Counted from the first letter of the stretch, positions 35,858-45,434 are shown. The stretch: DNA of 56,657 bases from Corallococcus exercitus (GCF_003611585.1 NZ_RAVW01000005.1:1-56657), one strand, 5' to 3'. Numbers and translations are program-made. The notes: generated from the sequence alone by a model not told the origin.

Positions 35858-37776
35858 GCGCGAGGGAGCCGTGGGCGCCCGGGATGGACGATGACCTCCT
35901 GGTGCACCTCTCCTACGAGGCCACGCGCACGCTGGGCGGGATGGGCGTGGTGCTGGAGCACCTGCTGTCCGCGCCCGAGTACCGGCAGGCCTTCCCGCGC
36001 ACGCTGCTGGTGAGCCCCACGGTGCGGCCGTGCGGGCTGGGGAGCTACGCGCCGGAGGAGTCGCTGGCGCGCGACCTGGAGGCGCACGGCGAGGTGTTCT
36101 ACAGCGGCCTGCGCCCGGACAACCCGGAGCGGTGGACGCGCGTCTTCCGGCCGGTGGAGGAGAAGCACGACGTGTCGTTCGTCTACGGGCGGCGCGACGC
36201 TCCGGGCGGTCCGGTGGAGGTGCTGCTCGTGGACCTCACCGACGTGCTCCGGGGCTACCGGGTGCGGATGGGCACGCTGCCCCGGTTCCTTGCGCGGCTG
36301 CACACGCTGCTGGGGGTGGACCTCCCGTTCGACTGCCGGGGCGGGCGTCCGGCGGCGTGGCGCGGGCTGTCGCGCGTGTGGCGCAAGCGCTTCGGCACGC
36401 GGCTGGGCGCGGCGCCCTGGGTGAACCGCCTGTTCCGCAAGGCGGTGCGGCACGGCCTGCTGGACGCGCCTGCGCTGGACCATGACGCGATGCTGGCCAT
36501 CGTCCTCGCGGAGCCCGTCTTCGACGCGCTGGAGCGGCTGCGGCCGAAGGATGGGGCGGGGACGGTCATCCTGGCGCAGGAGCACCTGTCGCTGCCGCTC
36601 GCGTACAAGGCGCTGCTCGACGGGCGCGACTGGTGCCGCACCGTGTACTACGCGGGCGAGGTGCGCACGCCCCGCGTGCTCGTGGAGTACGGCGAGGCAG
36701 GGCAGGGCGCGTCCGACGCGCGCTTCTACAACATCCAGCGCCTGGGGCTGGAAGAGGGGCGGACGCTGGACCAGGTGTACCCCGTCGGCGCCTGGCCCAA
36801 CTTCCAAATCCTGCGCAACGGCCACCTGTGCGACCGCGTGGGCGCGGTGAGCGCCTCCGTGGCGGACGAGCTGCGCTTCCTGGACGCGCGCTACGGGCTC
36901 CACCCGGTGACGGTGGTGCCCCACGGCCACCGGCCCATCGAGACGGGCTGGGACGCCAAGGAGGCGTCGCGGGCGCGGGTGCTGGCCCATGCGCGCAAGC
37001 AGTGGGGAAAGGGCTTCCGCCTGCTGCTCGCGCACATCGCACGGGACGAGGTCTGCAAGGGGCTCTGGCGCGACGTGGACGTGTGCGAGCACCTGGCCAC
37101 GCTGCTGCCGCCGGAGCGCAAGCCCGCGCTGCTGGTGATGGTGACGGAGTGGAACGAAGCGGAGCCGTCCGACAACCTGCGCGCCCTGAAGGCCCGGGTG
37201 GACGCGTTCAACGCGAAGGACACGGGCCTGCACATCGCGCTGGTGAACCAGCCCACGTGGCCCGCTGGACTGGACTTCACGCGGGAGGACCTGCACCGCG
37301 CCACGGACGTGTCCCTGGGGCAGTCGCTGTATGAGTCCTACGGGCTGGCGCAGCTGGAGGCCCTGGGCTGCGGCGCCATCTGCGTCATCTCCGGCGTGAG
37401 CGGCGCCAGGCGTGCCCTGCGCGAGGTCTGCATGCGGCAGGGCCTGTCGGAGGCCGCGCACCCGAACCTCGTGGTCTCCGACGCGGCGGCGGACGCCCGG
37501 GAGGCGGGCCTGGCGCACACGGTGGAGGCCTGGAAGGCGCTGCCCGCGGGCGTGCTGCGGGAGCAGGAGCTGCGCACGGCGGAGCGCGTGGCGGAGGAGG
37601 TGGTGCGCCGCCTCCCGCGCGACGCGCACGAAGGCCGCCTCTTGCTGGCGACAGGCTGGGCGCTGTCGGAGCGGCTGCGCTGGGAGCCGCTCATCCGCGA
37701 GCGGCTGCTCCCGCTGCTCCGCTTCCCGAAGCAGGAAGCGGAGGCCGTGTCGGACTGGAGCGCGGCCCACGGCTGA
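35854..37776 (+). CDS. Glycosyltransferase, GT4/GT5 (GT-B) type
   Basis: A 640-aa GT-B glycosyltransferase. The N-terminal Gly-rich loop (YEATRTLGGMGVVLEHLL, about 18-35) resembles glycogen synthase-type enzymes. The C-terminal donor domain has VTVVPHGHRPIETGW and the E-x7-E motif in SLYESYGLAQLEALGCGAIC (ESYGLAQLE). It is longer than most GT4 enzymes, with an inserted region at about 150-260. ATG at 35854 is used, overlapping the PIG-L stop; the open frame upstream is a shadow. In the operon it may attach the sugar that the PIG-L enzymes deacetylate. Confidence 0.8.
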   Translation: MSAREPWAPGMDDDLLVHLSYEATRTLGGMGVVLEHLLSAPEYRQAFPRTLLVSPTVRPCGLGSYAPEESLARDLEAHGEVFYSGLRPDNPERWTRVFRPVEEKHDVSFVYGRRDAPGGPVEVLLVDLTDVLRGYRVRMGTLPRFLARLHTLLGVDLPFDCRGGRPAAWRGLSRVWRKRFGTRLGAAPWVNRLFRKAVRHGLLDAPALDHDAMLAIVLAEPVFDALERLRPKDGAGTVILAQEHLSLPLAYKALLDGRDWCRTVYYAGEVRTPRVLVEYGEAGQGASDARFYNIQRLGLEEGRTLDQVYPVGAWPNFQILRNGHLCDRVGAVSASVADELRFLDARYGLHPVTVVPHGHRPIETGWDAKEASRARVLAHARKQWGKGFRLLLAHIARDEVCKGLWRDVDVCEHLATLLPPERKPALLVMVTEWNEAEPSDNLRALKARVDAFNAKDTGLHIALVNQPTWPAGLDFTREDLHRATDVSLGQSLYESYGLAQLEALGCGAICVISGVSGARRALREVCMRQGLSEAAHPNLVVSDAAADAREAGLAHTVEAWKALPAGVLREQELRTAERVAEEVVRRLPRDAHEGRLLLATGWALSERLRWEPLIRERLLPLLRFPKQEAEAVSDWSAAHG

Positions 37777-37814
37777 GGCCGTCACGCAATCACTTTCAAA
37801 CAGGAGTGCGGCAC

Positions 37815-38918
37815 ATGGCTGAGAACAACAAGTCCCCGGCGCTCATCGTCGTGGCCCACCCGGAGGACGTCGTCCGCCTGTTCAGCACGGTGGCGCCGGG
37901 GGCGGACCTGGCGGTGGTGACGGAGGACGGAGGCGCGGGCCGGGAGCTGGAGGCCGTGGGCCGGGCCCTGGGCGCGCGGAGCACGCACCTGCTGCTGTCG
38001 CCCTCGGAGGTGGGGCCGTGGTGCCGCGAGCAGCGCTCCCGGGGCGACGTCCGCGTCTTCACCCACAGCCCGCAGGAGGACGCCCCCCTGCACCGCGAGG
38101 TGGCGCTCCTCGTCAGCCGCGTCTTCGACCGGCTGTGGGTGCCCGCCACGGGCGCCCGGCCCACGGCCTGGACGGTGCTGGACGACGCGGCCTTCCAGCG
38201 CAAGCTGGGCCTGCTCAACACGCTCTATCGGGAGCGTCCGGACGGGGCCAGCTCGGGCGCGTGCACGGACCCCGTGCGCGACGGGCCCGGCATCGAGGCC
38301 TTCACAGAAGCGCGGGCCGGAGACGTCGTGCGCGCCCTGTCCCTCACGAAGCCGGAGATCTTCTCCGAGCTCGCGGACCCCTGGGGCTTCGCCCGCTCCA
38401 CCTACGAGGTCGAGCGCTTCGCCCTCACCGCGAAGGTGCTCGGGACGCTGCGCCACGCCGTCCCGCCCCGGCGCGTGGTGGACGTGGGCGCCTGCGAGGG
38501 AATGATGACCGAGCACCTGCTGTCGCTCTTCCCCGACGCGAACGTCCAGGCCGTGGAGTCCGAGCCCCGCTTCGTCACGCGCCTGCGCGAGCGGCTGGGA
38601 GGCCATGCGCGCGTGCGCATCGTGGAGGCCAGCGCGGAGGACGTGGCGCTGGAGGCGGACCTGGTGCTGCTCGCGGAGGTGCTCTACTACCTCTCCGAGG
38701 ACGCCAGCCGCGACCTCCTGGACCGGCTGCGCGCGTCCCACCTGCTCACGTCCTATGGCGGAGGCTTCGGCGACCAGTTGCACGCCGCGCTCGCCGGGCG
38801 GGGCTGGAAGTGCGTCCAGTCCGCGACACTTCCAGGCCGCATCGAGCCCGTGGACGGCGCCTCCAGCCCGCTGCTCGTGCGCCGTGCAGGCACCGAAATC
38901 CGGCTTTGGGAGCGGTGA
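37815..38918 (+). CDS. PIG-L-like / class I SAM methyltransferase fusion
   Basis: A 367-aa two-domain protein. Residues 1-150 resemble a PIG-L deacetylase fold but the metal motif reads AHPEDVVRL in place of AHPDDE, and a later His is weak, so deacetylation is doubtful. Residues about 165-365 are a NodS-like methyltransferase: WGFARSTYEVERFALTAKVL, motif I VVDVGACEGMMTEHLLSLFP, then VQAVESEPRFV and DLVLLAEVLYYLSE. Bifunctional PIG-L/methyltransferase proteins are known in actinobacteria and myxobacteria. ATG 37815 has AGGAG 8 bases upstream (37802-37806) and is preferred to GTG 37806. It ends the oxygenase operon. Confidence 0.85.
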   Translation: MAENNKSPALIVVAHPEDVVRLFSTVAPGADLAVVTEDGGAGRELEAVGRALGARSTHLLLSPSEVGPWCREQRSRGDVRVFTHSPQEDAPLHREVALLVSRVFDRLWVPATGARPTAWTVLDDAAFQRKLGLLNTLYRERPDGASSGACTDPVRDGPGIEAFTEARAGDVVRALSLTKPEIFSELADPWGFARSTYEVERFALTAKVLGTLRHAVPPRRVVDVGACEGMMTEHLLSLFPDANVQAVESEPRFVTRLRERLGGHARVRIVEASAEDVALEADLVLLAEVLYYLSEDASRDLLDRLRASHLLTSYGGGFGDQLHAALAGRGWKCVQSATLPGRIEPVDGASSPLLVRRAGTEIRLWER

Positions 38919-39089
38919 TAACAAGGATTCAGGGGCGGACGGCCGGGCTCGCCCGCAGGGCGTGCGCTCCTCTCTCCGGGAAGCGCCCGTCGCCCTGGTT
39001 CAATCGTTTTACATGTTTAAGGATTGTATAGCCTTGCCTGCTTGAATATGCGTTGCGAATGACACGGGAACTCTTCAGCATGACCGTGC
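38919..39089 (+). promoter_or_regulatory. AT-rich promoter-like gap upstream of the thioredoxin-like gene
   Basis: This 171-bp gap contains an unusually AT-rich patch (about 39001-39055) inside a very GC-rich genome, including TATAGC at 39027-39032. It probably carries the promoter for the thioredoxin-like/chemoreceptor pair; no well-spaced -35 box could be assigned. Confidence 0.35.
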
Positions 39090-39773
39090 ATGGCCGCCCC
39101 GGTTGTATCGCATGGCCCCGTGGATGCCCCGGCCCGGGAATCCCTTGAAGCGGGACTGAAACACAGTGCGCTGCCGCGCCGGGCCCTGCCGTGGTTGGTG
39201 GGCGGGTGGCTCGTGGCGAGCGTGCTGGGGATGGGGCTCGTGTGGTCCCACGCGAGCGCCGCGGGGCTCGCGGCCACGCCGCCGTCCCGGTTGCCGGAGC
39301 GGTTCGCGCGAGCGCCAGGAGCGTGGACGCTGCTCGTCTTCCTCCATCCCCAGTGCCCGTGTTCCCGCGCGACGCTCGCGGAGCTGGCGAAGCTCCTGGA
39401 CCGCGAAGGCGCGCGGCTCGCCACGCACGTGTTCGTCTGGGCCCCACGCCAGGCGCCGCCGGGCTTCGAGCGCTCGGAGCTGTGGACGCGCGCCGTGGGC
39501 CTGCCAGGGGTGGAGGTCGTGGCGGACGTGGACGGCCAGGTGGCGCGTGAGCTGGGAGCGCGCACTTCGGGTCAGGTGGTCCTCTACTCGCCGGACGGCG
39601 TGGATCGCTTCAGCGGGGGCATCACCCCCGCGCGGGGCCACGAAGGTGACAGCGCGGGGGCAGGCGCCATTCGCGACCTCCTTCGCGCGGAAGACCCCCG
39701 CGTCGCCACCGCGCCTGTTTTCGGCTGTGCCCTCCAGACGGCCTCCACGGCGTCCTCCGGTGAGACCCCGTGA
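39090..39773 (+). CDS. Membrane-anchored thioredoxin-like protein (RedB-like)
   Basis: A 227-aa protein with one membrane segment ([20 protein letters not shown], about 33-52) and a periplasmic thioredoxin-fold domain. The redox motif is [16 protein letters not shown]: Cys-Pro-Cys-Ser in place of CxxC, with CPC as the reactive element, as in the RedB/AhpC-like group. It would act as a thiol reductant or sensor outside the cytoplasmic membrane. Its stop overlaps the start of the chemoreceptor-like gene, so the two are coupled. The start ATG lies 3' of an AT-rich promoter-like gap. Confidence 0.75.
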   Translation: MAAPVVSHGPVDAPARESLEAGLKHSALPRRALPWLVGGWLVASVLGMGLVWSHASAAGLAATPPSRLPERFARAPGAWTLLVFLHPQCPCSRATLAELAKLLDREGARLATHVFVWAPRQAPPGFERSELWTRAVGLPGVEVVADVDGQVARELGARTSGQVVLYSPDGVDRFSGGITPARGHEGDSAGAGAIRDLLRAEDPRVATAPVFGCALQTASTASSGETP

Positions 39774-41272
39774 TGAGAATCCAGCTGTCCGAAGCAGCCG
39801 TGTCCGCGCGCTCGCAACAGCTGTTCGCCACGCAGCGTCTGGCATTGGGCCGGCGGACGGACCGGACCTTCGTGTTCCTGATGGCGTTGCAGTGGCTGGG
39901 GGGAATCGTGGCGGCGGTGTACCTGTCACCACGGGCCTGGGAGGGATTGCGGAGCACAGTCCACTTCCACGTGGGAGCCGCGGTGGGGCTGGGGCTGCTC
40001 TTTGGCGGGCTGCCGGTGGTGCTCGCGCTCACGCGGCCCGGGCGTGAGTCCACGCGGCACGTCATCGCGGTGGGGCAGGCGTTGATGTCCGCGCTGCTCA
40101 TCCACCTGATGGGCGGACGCATCGAGACGCACTTCCACATCTTCGGCTCGCTGGCGCTGCTCTCCATCTACCGGGACTGGAAGGTGCTGCTCACCTTCAG
40201 CGGCGTGGTGGCGGTGGACCACTTCCTTCGCGGCATGTTCTGGCCGGAGTCCATCTTCGGCATGCACGCCCAGGAGTCCTGGCGGTGGATGGAGCACACG
40301 GCGTGGGTGGTGTTCGAGGACATCTTCCTCATCGCCTCCTGCGTGCAGGGCGAGCGCGACCTGCGGGCGGCGGCGGAGCGCGAGGCGCAGCTGGAGCTGT
40401 CCCGGAGCGCGGTGGAGGAGCAGGTCGTCCGGCCGCTGATGGGGTCCACGGACGCGCTGCGCGACTCCGTGCGGACCCTGACGGAGTCCACCGGCGAGCA
40501 GCGCCAGGAACTCTCACGGCAGGCCCGGGCGCTGGATGAGACGCGGGTGACGGCGGAGCAGATCCGCCAGACGTCGCTCGTCGCCTCCGCGCAGGCCGCG
40601 CGAGTGCTGGAGGCCACGCAGGAGGCCGGGGACGTGGGCGCGGCGGTGGAGGAGGCCATCACCCGCAGCGTGGAGGGGCTGGCGGACCTGCGCGCGCAGA
40701 CGACCGACCTCTCCGAGCGCATCCAGGGGCTCGCGGCCTACACGGAACGCATCGCGGGCATCACCCGGACGGTGCAGGACCTGGCGGACCAGTCCAACGT
40801 GCTGGCCATCAACGCGGCCATCGAGGCGGCGAGGGCAGGGGACGTGGGCCGGGGCTTCGCGGTGGTGGCGCGGGAGATTCGCGGCCTCGCGTCCCAGTCC
40901 GTGGCGGCCACGCAGCAGGTGCGCGCGGTGCTGGACGACACGCGCTCGCGCATCCAGGGGGTGGTGGACCTCACCCGCCAGGGCGGCGAACGGATGGGCC
41001 GGGGCATCGAGACCATCCGCGCCTCCGGTGAACGGCTGGGCATGCTGTCCGGGCTGGTGAAGGGCAACGCGGACGCCGTCCGCCAGATCTCGGCGTCGGT
41101 GAGCCAGCAGTCCGCGGGCGTGTCGCAGATCTTCACCGCCGTGTCGGACCTGACGGCGCTGATGCAGGCCTCGGTGGCCCGGGTGGAGGCAACCCACACG
41201 GCGGCGGACCGCCTCAAGCAGGTCACCGACCAGGTCCACGGTGTCATCGCGCTGTATCAAGACAGGACCTGA
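39770..41272 (+). CDS. Methyl-accepting chemotaxis protein with polytopic N-domain
   Basis: A 500-aa receptor. Residues about 30-190 contain five or six membrane segments with a His-rich motif [17 protein letters not shown] and [13 protein letters not shown]. There is no periplasmic ligand domain and no HAMP. Residues about 225-500 are a helical MCP signalling domain with the hairpin tip [20 protein letters not shown]. The His pairs inside or near membrane helices could bind a metal or haem, which would fit its coupling to the thiol-redox protein encoded just upstream. GTG 39770 or ATG 39773 may be the start; both overlap the previous stop. Confidence 0.88.
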   Translation: MMRIQLSEAAVSARSQQLFATQRLALGRRTDRTFVFLMALQWLGGIVAAVYLSPRAWEGLRSTVHFHVGAAVGLGLLFGGLPVVLALTRPGRESTRHVIAVGQALMSALLIHLMGGRIETHFHIFGSLALLSIYRDWKVLLTFSGVVAVDHFLRGMFWPESIFGMHAQESWRWMEHTAWVVFEDIFLIASCVQGERDLRAAAEREAQLELSRSAVEEQVVRPLMGSTDALRDSVRTLTESTGEQRQELSRQARALDETRVTAEQIRQTSLVASAQAARVLEATQEAGDVGAAVEEAITRSVEGLADLRAQTTDLSERIQGLAAYTERIAGITRTVQDLADQSNVLAINAAIEAARAGDVGRGFAVVAREIRGLASQSVAATQQVRAVLDDTRSRIQGVVDLTRQGGERMGRGIETIRASGERLGMLSGLVKGNADAVRQISASVSQQSAGVSQIFTAVSDLTALMQASVARVEATHTAADRLKQVTDQVHGVIALYQDRT

Positions 41273-41314
41273 ACGGTCGCCGACACACGGCCCGTCATGG
41301 AGTACATGGAGGCC

Positions 41315-42526
41315 ATGAACTCCAGACTCCGTCGTCTTCTGTCGTTTTCCTCGGTTCCCCTCCTCCTGAGCTGCGGCGCTGCCGCGGTGTCGGACACGCC
41401 GGCCGCCGCGCTGGCGGTGCAGACGCAGGAGCTCGCGTCGGGCACGCCCGCGGGCAACGGGGTGGTGCTGTTCCTCAATGACTGGACCACCACCTTCTCC
41501 GTGCTGGACACGCAGGTGCCGCTCAACTCGCAGGCGGCGCAGAGCATCATCACCTGGCGCAACGGGCCGGACGGCATCGCGCACACGGCGGATGACCGGC
41601 GCTTCGTCTCCATCGAGCAGGTGGATGACCTCCTGTACGTGGGGCCGGCGGCGCTGACGGCGCTGGAGACGTACGCCCGGGGCACGGGCCGGGTGGAGCT
41701 GCCGGTGGACGGCTGGGTGGGCACGTTCCACGGCGTGTCGTTCAACGTCGCGGAGGCGCGTCGGGTGCTGGCGGTGGTGAACACGCAGTCCGCGGCGGCG
41801 TTGCAGGCCACGTACAACGTGCCCGCGGCGGCGGCGAACGCGATGGTGGCCTCGCGGCCGTTCTACGACATCCTGAAGCTGGGCCGGCTGCCGGCCGTGG
41901 ATGCGACGGCGCTCCAGAACCTGAAGACGGCCACCCAGCAGGGCGCGGCAGGCGACCCGTGCACGGGTGCGGCGACGTGCGGCTCCGGGCTCGAGTGCGA
42001 GGGCATCCCGTACGACAGCTCCAGCCCCTACGGCCGCTGTGTGACGGCGGCGCCCACCCCGGGGGACGGCGCGTCGTGCTCGCGCTTCGTGCCGTGTCAG
42101 GACGGGCTGGCGTGCCACGGCCTGGACTCGGGCGCGGTGGAGGGCTGGTGCCGGCCGGCGTGGATGTCGGGCGAGTTCACGGCGTACGCGGACCTGACGC
42201 TGCAGGGGAACACGACGCCCCAGACGTCGACGCAGCCGGTGGTGGGGCTGGCGACGGTGCCGGAGGACATCACGGTGGAGCTGGACCTGGCGCACAACAA
42301 CCCGTCCAGGCTGGTGCTGACGCTGGAGGACCCGGGCGGCGAGACGGCGCTCCTGTGGGACGGTCCCAACGAGGGCACGCCGCCCAAGCGCATCCCGGTG
42401 ACGCGTGGCATCCCGCGCGACGGCTCCGTCAACGGCCTGTGGAAGCTGCACGTCGTGAACCCGTCGGGCATGGGCAACGGCAAGCTGCGTGAGTGGAAGC
42501 TGAAGCTGACCAGCCGCTGGGACTGA
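41315..42526 (+). CDS. Lipoprotein with helix-hairpin-helix-like and P-domain modules
   Basis: A 403-aa lipoprotein (lipobox PLLLSCG). Two tandem N-terminal regions look like ComEA-type helix-hairpin-helix units (FLNDWTTTFSVLDTQVPLNS, IITWRNGPDGIAHTADDRRF). A Cys-rich EGF-like middle follows (GDPCTGAATCGSGLECEG, CQDGLACHG), then a C-terminal proprotein-convertase P-domain (ITVELDLAHNNPSRLVLTLE, GLWKLHVVNPSGMGNGKLRE). P-domains normally follow a protease, but none is present. ATG 41315 has GGAGG directly upstream and fits the signal peptide; ATG 41297 is possible. Confidence 0.78.
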   Translation: MNSRLRRLLSFSSVPLLLSCGAAAVSDTPAAALAVQTQELASGTPAGNGVVLFLNDWTTTFSVLDTQVPLNSQAAQSIITWRNGPDGIAHTADDRRFVSIEQVDDLLYVGPAALTALETYARGTGRVELPVDGWVGTFHGVSFNVAEARRVLAVVNTQSAAALQATYNVPAAAANAMVASRPFYDILKLGRLPAVDATALQNLKTATQQGAAGDPCTGAATCGSGLECEGIPYDSSSPYGRCVTAAPTPGDGASCSRFVPCQDGLACHGLDSGAVEGWCRPAWMSGEFTAYADLTLQGNTTPQTSTQPVVGLATVPEDITVELDLAHNNPSRLVLTLEDPGGETALLWDGPNEGTPPKRIPVTRGIPRDGSVNGLWKLHVVNPSGMGNGKLREWKLKLTSRWD

Positions 42527-42590
42527 CGGCCCCTGGCAGGGCAGGGCGCCTCGGGAGAAATCAGGCCGCGGCGCCCGGCTTGTCAACAAA

Positions 42591-42599
42591 TGATACAAT
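42591..42599 (+). promoter_or_regulatory. Extended -10 promoter candidate
   Basis: TGATACAAT matches an extended -10 element (TGnTATAAT) in an AT-rich patch (TTGTCAACAAATGATACAAT) 86 bp upstream of the gene starting at 42685. No good -35 is seen, as expected for this promoter type. Confidence 0.4.
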
Positions 42600-42684
42600 C
42601 CGTGGGGCATTCATCGCTGAGGCGATGACGAACTGCCCGCAGGGGCGCGGAAGCCTGTCGTGGGGGGCTCCAAGGAAGGATCAG

Positions 42685-43908
42685 ATGGCGACCGCTCAAG
42701 ATTTCAGGAATGTCCTGAGGGACCTGCGGACGGCGACCCGGGACCTCCCGGCGGAGACGGGCGGCTTCCTGGGGTTCGGGAAGAGCAAGATCTACAACCG
42801 CGCCACCGCCAGGATGCTTGGCAACCAACTCGTCGCCATCTGCCGGCAGTGCATTGATGCCCTCGAGGACGTCAACGTCACCCTGTTCAAGTTCCGCACG
42901 AAGGCCGAGGAGATCGACGCCCTGCTGAACATCCAGATGGTCACGGCCAACAAGCAGCAGATCCAGGACCTGAAGGACACGGCCCTCCAGCTGAAACAAT
43001 ATTGCCTTCAGACCCCCTCCATCGACAGGCTCGACATCACCTCCACCCTGGCGCAATGGGACGGGGTCAAGGCCATCGACCTGGTCTTGGAGGAGCTCGC
43101 GAAGAATCCCGATAACCTCTCCGAGGACGAAGTGGCGGGGCGGGCCCAGTTGATCATCAACAACGCGGGCAACGCCGCCGACCCCCTGGATACGGGCTGG
43201 AACCCGAGCAAGCGCGCGAACATCCAGAACCCCCTGGACCGCGTGCCGGAAGCGAGCCGGGACATCGTCGGGCTTGGAAAGACCACGGTCGCAACGGATC
43301 CAGGTTCGCTGGGCGTCTGCCATGGCACGGCGGCGGGCATGCTCAACATCCTGGGACGCAAGCACCGCACCTACCAGGCGGGAGGCAAGGGAAGGGTGCT
43401 GCGAAAGGAGGCCCGGGACCTCGCCCTGCGGCTGCTGAAGGACAAGAGCAAGCTCTACCTCATCTGGTTCAAATGCACCGCGCAGATGGATGGGCATTCC
43501 TTCATGCTGTGCATGAATCACTCGGGCAGCGTGACGCGCGCGGAGTCGTGGGCGAACCCCTCCGGGAACGGCTTGTTCGTGAGCCTTCAGGAGGACAAGA
43601 AGCAGCGATCAGAGGACACGCTGTCTGGGGTGGCAGCGGCCAACGCGGTCCGGAAGATCTTCTCCGCCGACCCGGACGAGCGCACGCAAGGGTACGAGAC
43701 GCTCGCGCAAGCCTACTCGGATTGCGTGCGGTACGAGCTGCGCATGCACGACGAGCATGCCCCGAACCACGAGTGTGATGACGACTGCCGTGCGGACGAC
43801 GCCGAAATCTCAATCGTCGTCACGGCCAGACAGCTCACCACCCCCAAGACCGTGAAGAACCGCCTCGAAGTCCTTGCCAGCGTGTACGACGCCGTCGAAC
43901 CCCTGTGA
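42685..43908 (+). CDS. Cysteine protease-like protein of unknown family
   Basis: A 407-aa protein with no signal peptide. The N-terminal half (1-150) is helical and polar (FKFRTKAEEIDALLNIQMVT). The C-terminal half has the order Cys (SLGVCHGTAAGMLNILGRK), His (CTAQMDGHSFMLCMNHSG) and Glu/Ser-Trp-Asn (RAESWANPSGNGLFVS), the arrangement of papain-like or transglutaminase-like Cys-His-Asp/Asn enzymes. It ends in a charged segment (HDEHAPNHECDDDCRADDAE) that may bind metal. The ATG at 42685 follows AAGGAAGG. A GTGA overlap couples it to the crystallin-domain lipoprotein. An effector or protease is possible, but I do not recognise the family. Confidence 0.7.
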   Translation: MATAQDFRNVLRDLRTATRDLPAETGGFLGFGKSKIYNRATARMLGNQLVAICRQCIDALEDVNVTLFKFRTKAEEIDALLNIQMVTANKQQIQDLKDTALQLKQYCLQTPSIDRLDITSTLAQWDGVKAIDLVLEELAKNPDNLSEDEVAGRAQLIINNAGNAADPLDTGWNPSKRANIQNPLDRVPEASRDIVGLGKTTVATDPGSLGVCHGTAAGMLNILGRKHRTYQAGGKGRVLRKEARDLALRLLKDKSKLYLIWFKCTAQMDGHSFMLCMNHSGSVTRAESWANPSGNGLFVSLQEDKKQRSEDTLSGVAAANAVRKIFSADPDERTQGYETLAQAYSDCVRYELRMHDEHAPNHECDDDCRADDAEISIVVTARQLTTPKTVKNRLEVLASVYDAVEPL

Positions 43909-45434
43909 CCCTGGCCATGCACTCCATCCTTCGTCGTTGTGGGTCCGCCGCGGTCCTGTCGCTGGCGGGGGTGTCGATGCTCGCTGGCTGTGAGCCGGAC
44001 GCTCCTGGACCCGCCGCGCTCCCTCGGGAGCGCCTCGCCTTGGCGGCGGCTCCGCTGGCCCTCGGGACTGGCGGGGACACGTCCTGTGTCTGGGGAAGCC
44101 CGGACTGCAACCTGTGCGTCCCCGACGTGCCGCTCCGCTTCCAGGAGCTGCGGGACCATGGCGAGGTGCTGGGCTTCCATCCCGGTCCATTCAATCTCAA
44201 CGTGGCCTATCCGGGCGCCAATCACTGGCAGGGCATCCAACGTCTGGCGATGGGCTCGGGCCGCTACCTCGTCGTGTCCAAGCGGGATGACGCACCCGGG
44301 GGCAACGTGGGGCACCTGGTGCACATGGCCACCCGCAATGGGGAGGGGCGGCGCTTCCGCTCCAACCGGCTGAGCCCCTCCATCCAGGAGCCCGAGGACA
44401 CCCAGCCGCCGGGCGCGGACGTCGCGGTGGCGGCGCTGCCGGTGCTCGACGGCTACCGTCACGGCGGCGGAATGCAGGCGTTGGGCAACATCCTGGCGCT
44501 GCCCATGGAAGAGGGGCCGGGCCCGGGGCGCATCGCCTTGTATGACTACAACGCGTCCCTCATGCCGGGCCCGTTCGCCTATGTCCACGGCCTCACGGCG
44601 AACGCAGGCACGGCCTCATTCACGAAGCTGTCGGACGGGCACTCCCTGCTCCTGCTCGGGCACTTCGATGCGAAGGCGCTGGAGGTCTTCCGCTCCACGG
44701 AAACCGACATCCGCTCCGCGGCCAACCAGTGGCAGCGCGTGGACCTGTGGGAGGCGTCGGAGCTGCCGCAAGGGGAGTGGGGCGCCTTCCAGGGCCTCAA
44801 CCTCGTGACGGACTGCAATGACTCACAGCTCTACCTGGTGGGCACGCGGCTGGGCGGTCTGCGCTGGGGCGCGGTGAGCGACGACTACGCCCACCTGTAC
44901 CGGGTGCACCTCGATGGCCACATGCGCCTGGAGCACGTCGCCTCCAAGCACCTGTACTGCAGCAACGATGGCTCACGGCAGTGCAACCTGGACGCGGCCG
45001 CTGGCGTCTTCGTGGGCCCCGACCGGGGCCTCATCCTCTACGCCACCGAGCACGCGGATGACGGCCCCGCCTCGACGGTGAAGCTGGTGGAGTTCCGCGG
45101 CATCTGGGCGGACGCGGCCTGCCGCACGGACCTCCGGCGCGCCTACGTCGACTTCTACGACGACTCCGACTTCAGCGACCGGGGCGTCATCCTCGACTAC
45201 GAGGACCAGGGCCTGAAGAACTGGGCGCGCTTCGACGACGTCGACGCATTCAACGACAAGGCCTCCGCGGTCCGCTGGTGCATTCCCCCGGGCCAGCGGG
45301 TGCGGCTGTACGGCGACTCGAACTACAAGGGCAGCTACAAGGACCTCGTGGGCGACGGCCTGCTCCACGAGGTCAACCTGAACAGCTGGAGCTTCGGCGA
45401 CAAGGTGTCCTCCGCGCGCTGGATGGCCTTCTGA
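43905..45434 (+). CDS. Lipoprotein with C-terminal beta/gamma-crystallin domain
   Basis: A 509-aa lipoprotein (lipobox SMLAGCEP). The middle (about 60-400) looks propeller-like. The C-terminal ~95 residues form a beta/gamma-crystallin module: YVDFYDDSDFSDRGVILDY, then VDAFNDKASAVRW, VRLYGDSNYKGSYKDL and WSFGDKVSSARW. The NDKAS and GDKVSS stretches match the Ca2+-binding (N/D)(N/D)xx(S/T)S motif. Myxococcus protein S is the classic member of this fold and coats spores. GTG 43905 overlaps the upstream stop; ATG 43917 is an alternative. It is probably co-produced with the cysteine-protease-like protein. Confidence 0.82.
   Translation: MTLAMHSILRRCGSAAVLSLAGVSMLAGCEPDAPGPAALPRERLALAAAPLALGTGGDTSCVWGSPDCNLCVPDVPLRFQELRDHGEVLGFHPGPFNLNVAYPGANHWQGIQRLAMGSGRYLVVSKRDDAPGGNVGHLVHMATRNGEGRRFRSNRLSPSIQEPEDTQPPGADVAVAALPVLDGYRHGGGMQALGNILALPMEEGPGPGRIALYDYNASLMPGPFAYVHGLTANAGTASFTKLSDGHSLLLLGHFDAKALEVFRSTETDIRSAANQWQRVDLWEASELPQGEWGAFQGLNLVTDCNDSQLYLVGTRLGGLRWGAVSDDYAHLYRVHLDGHMRLEHVASKHLYCSNDGSRQCNLDAAAGVFVGPDRGLILYATEHADDGPASTVKLVEFRGIWADAACRTDLRRAYVDFYDDSDFSDRGVILDYEDQGLKNWARFDDVDAFNDKASAVRWCIPPGQRVRLYGDSNYKGSYKDLVGDGLLHEVNLNSWSFGDKVSSARWMAF

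Noticed and set aside
38990-39060. AT-rich patch considered as a tRNA or small RNA gene
   Set aside because: No cloverleaf pairing or T-loop (GGTTCRA) sequence could be found.
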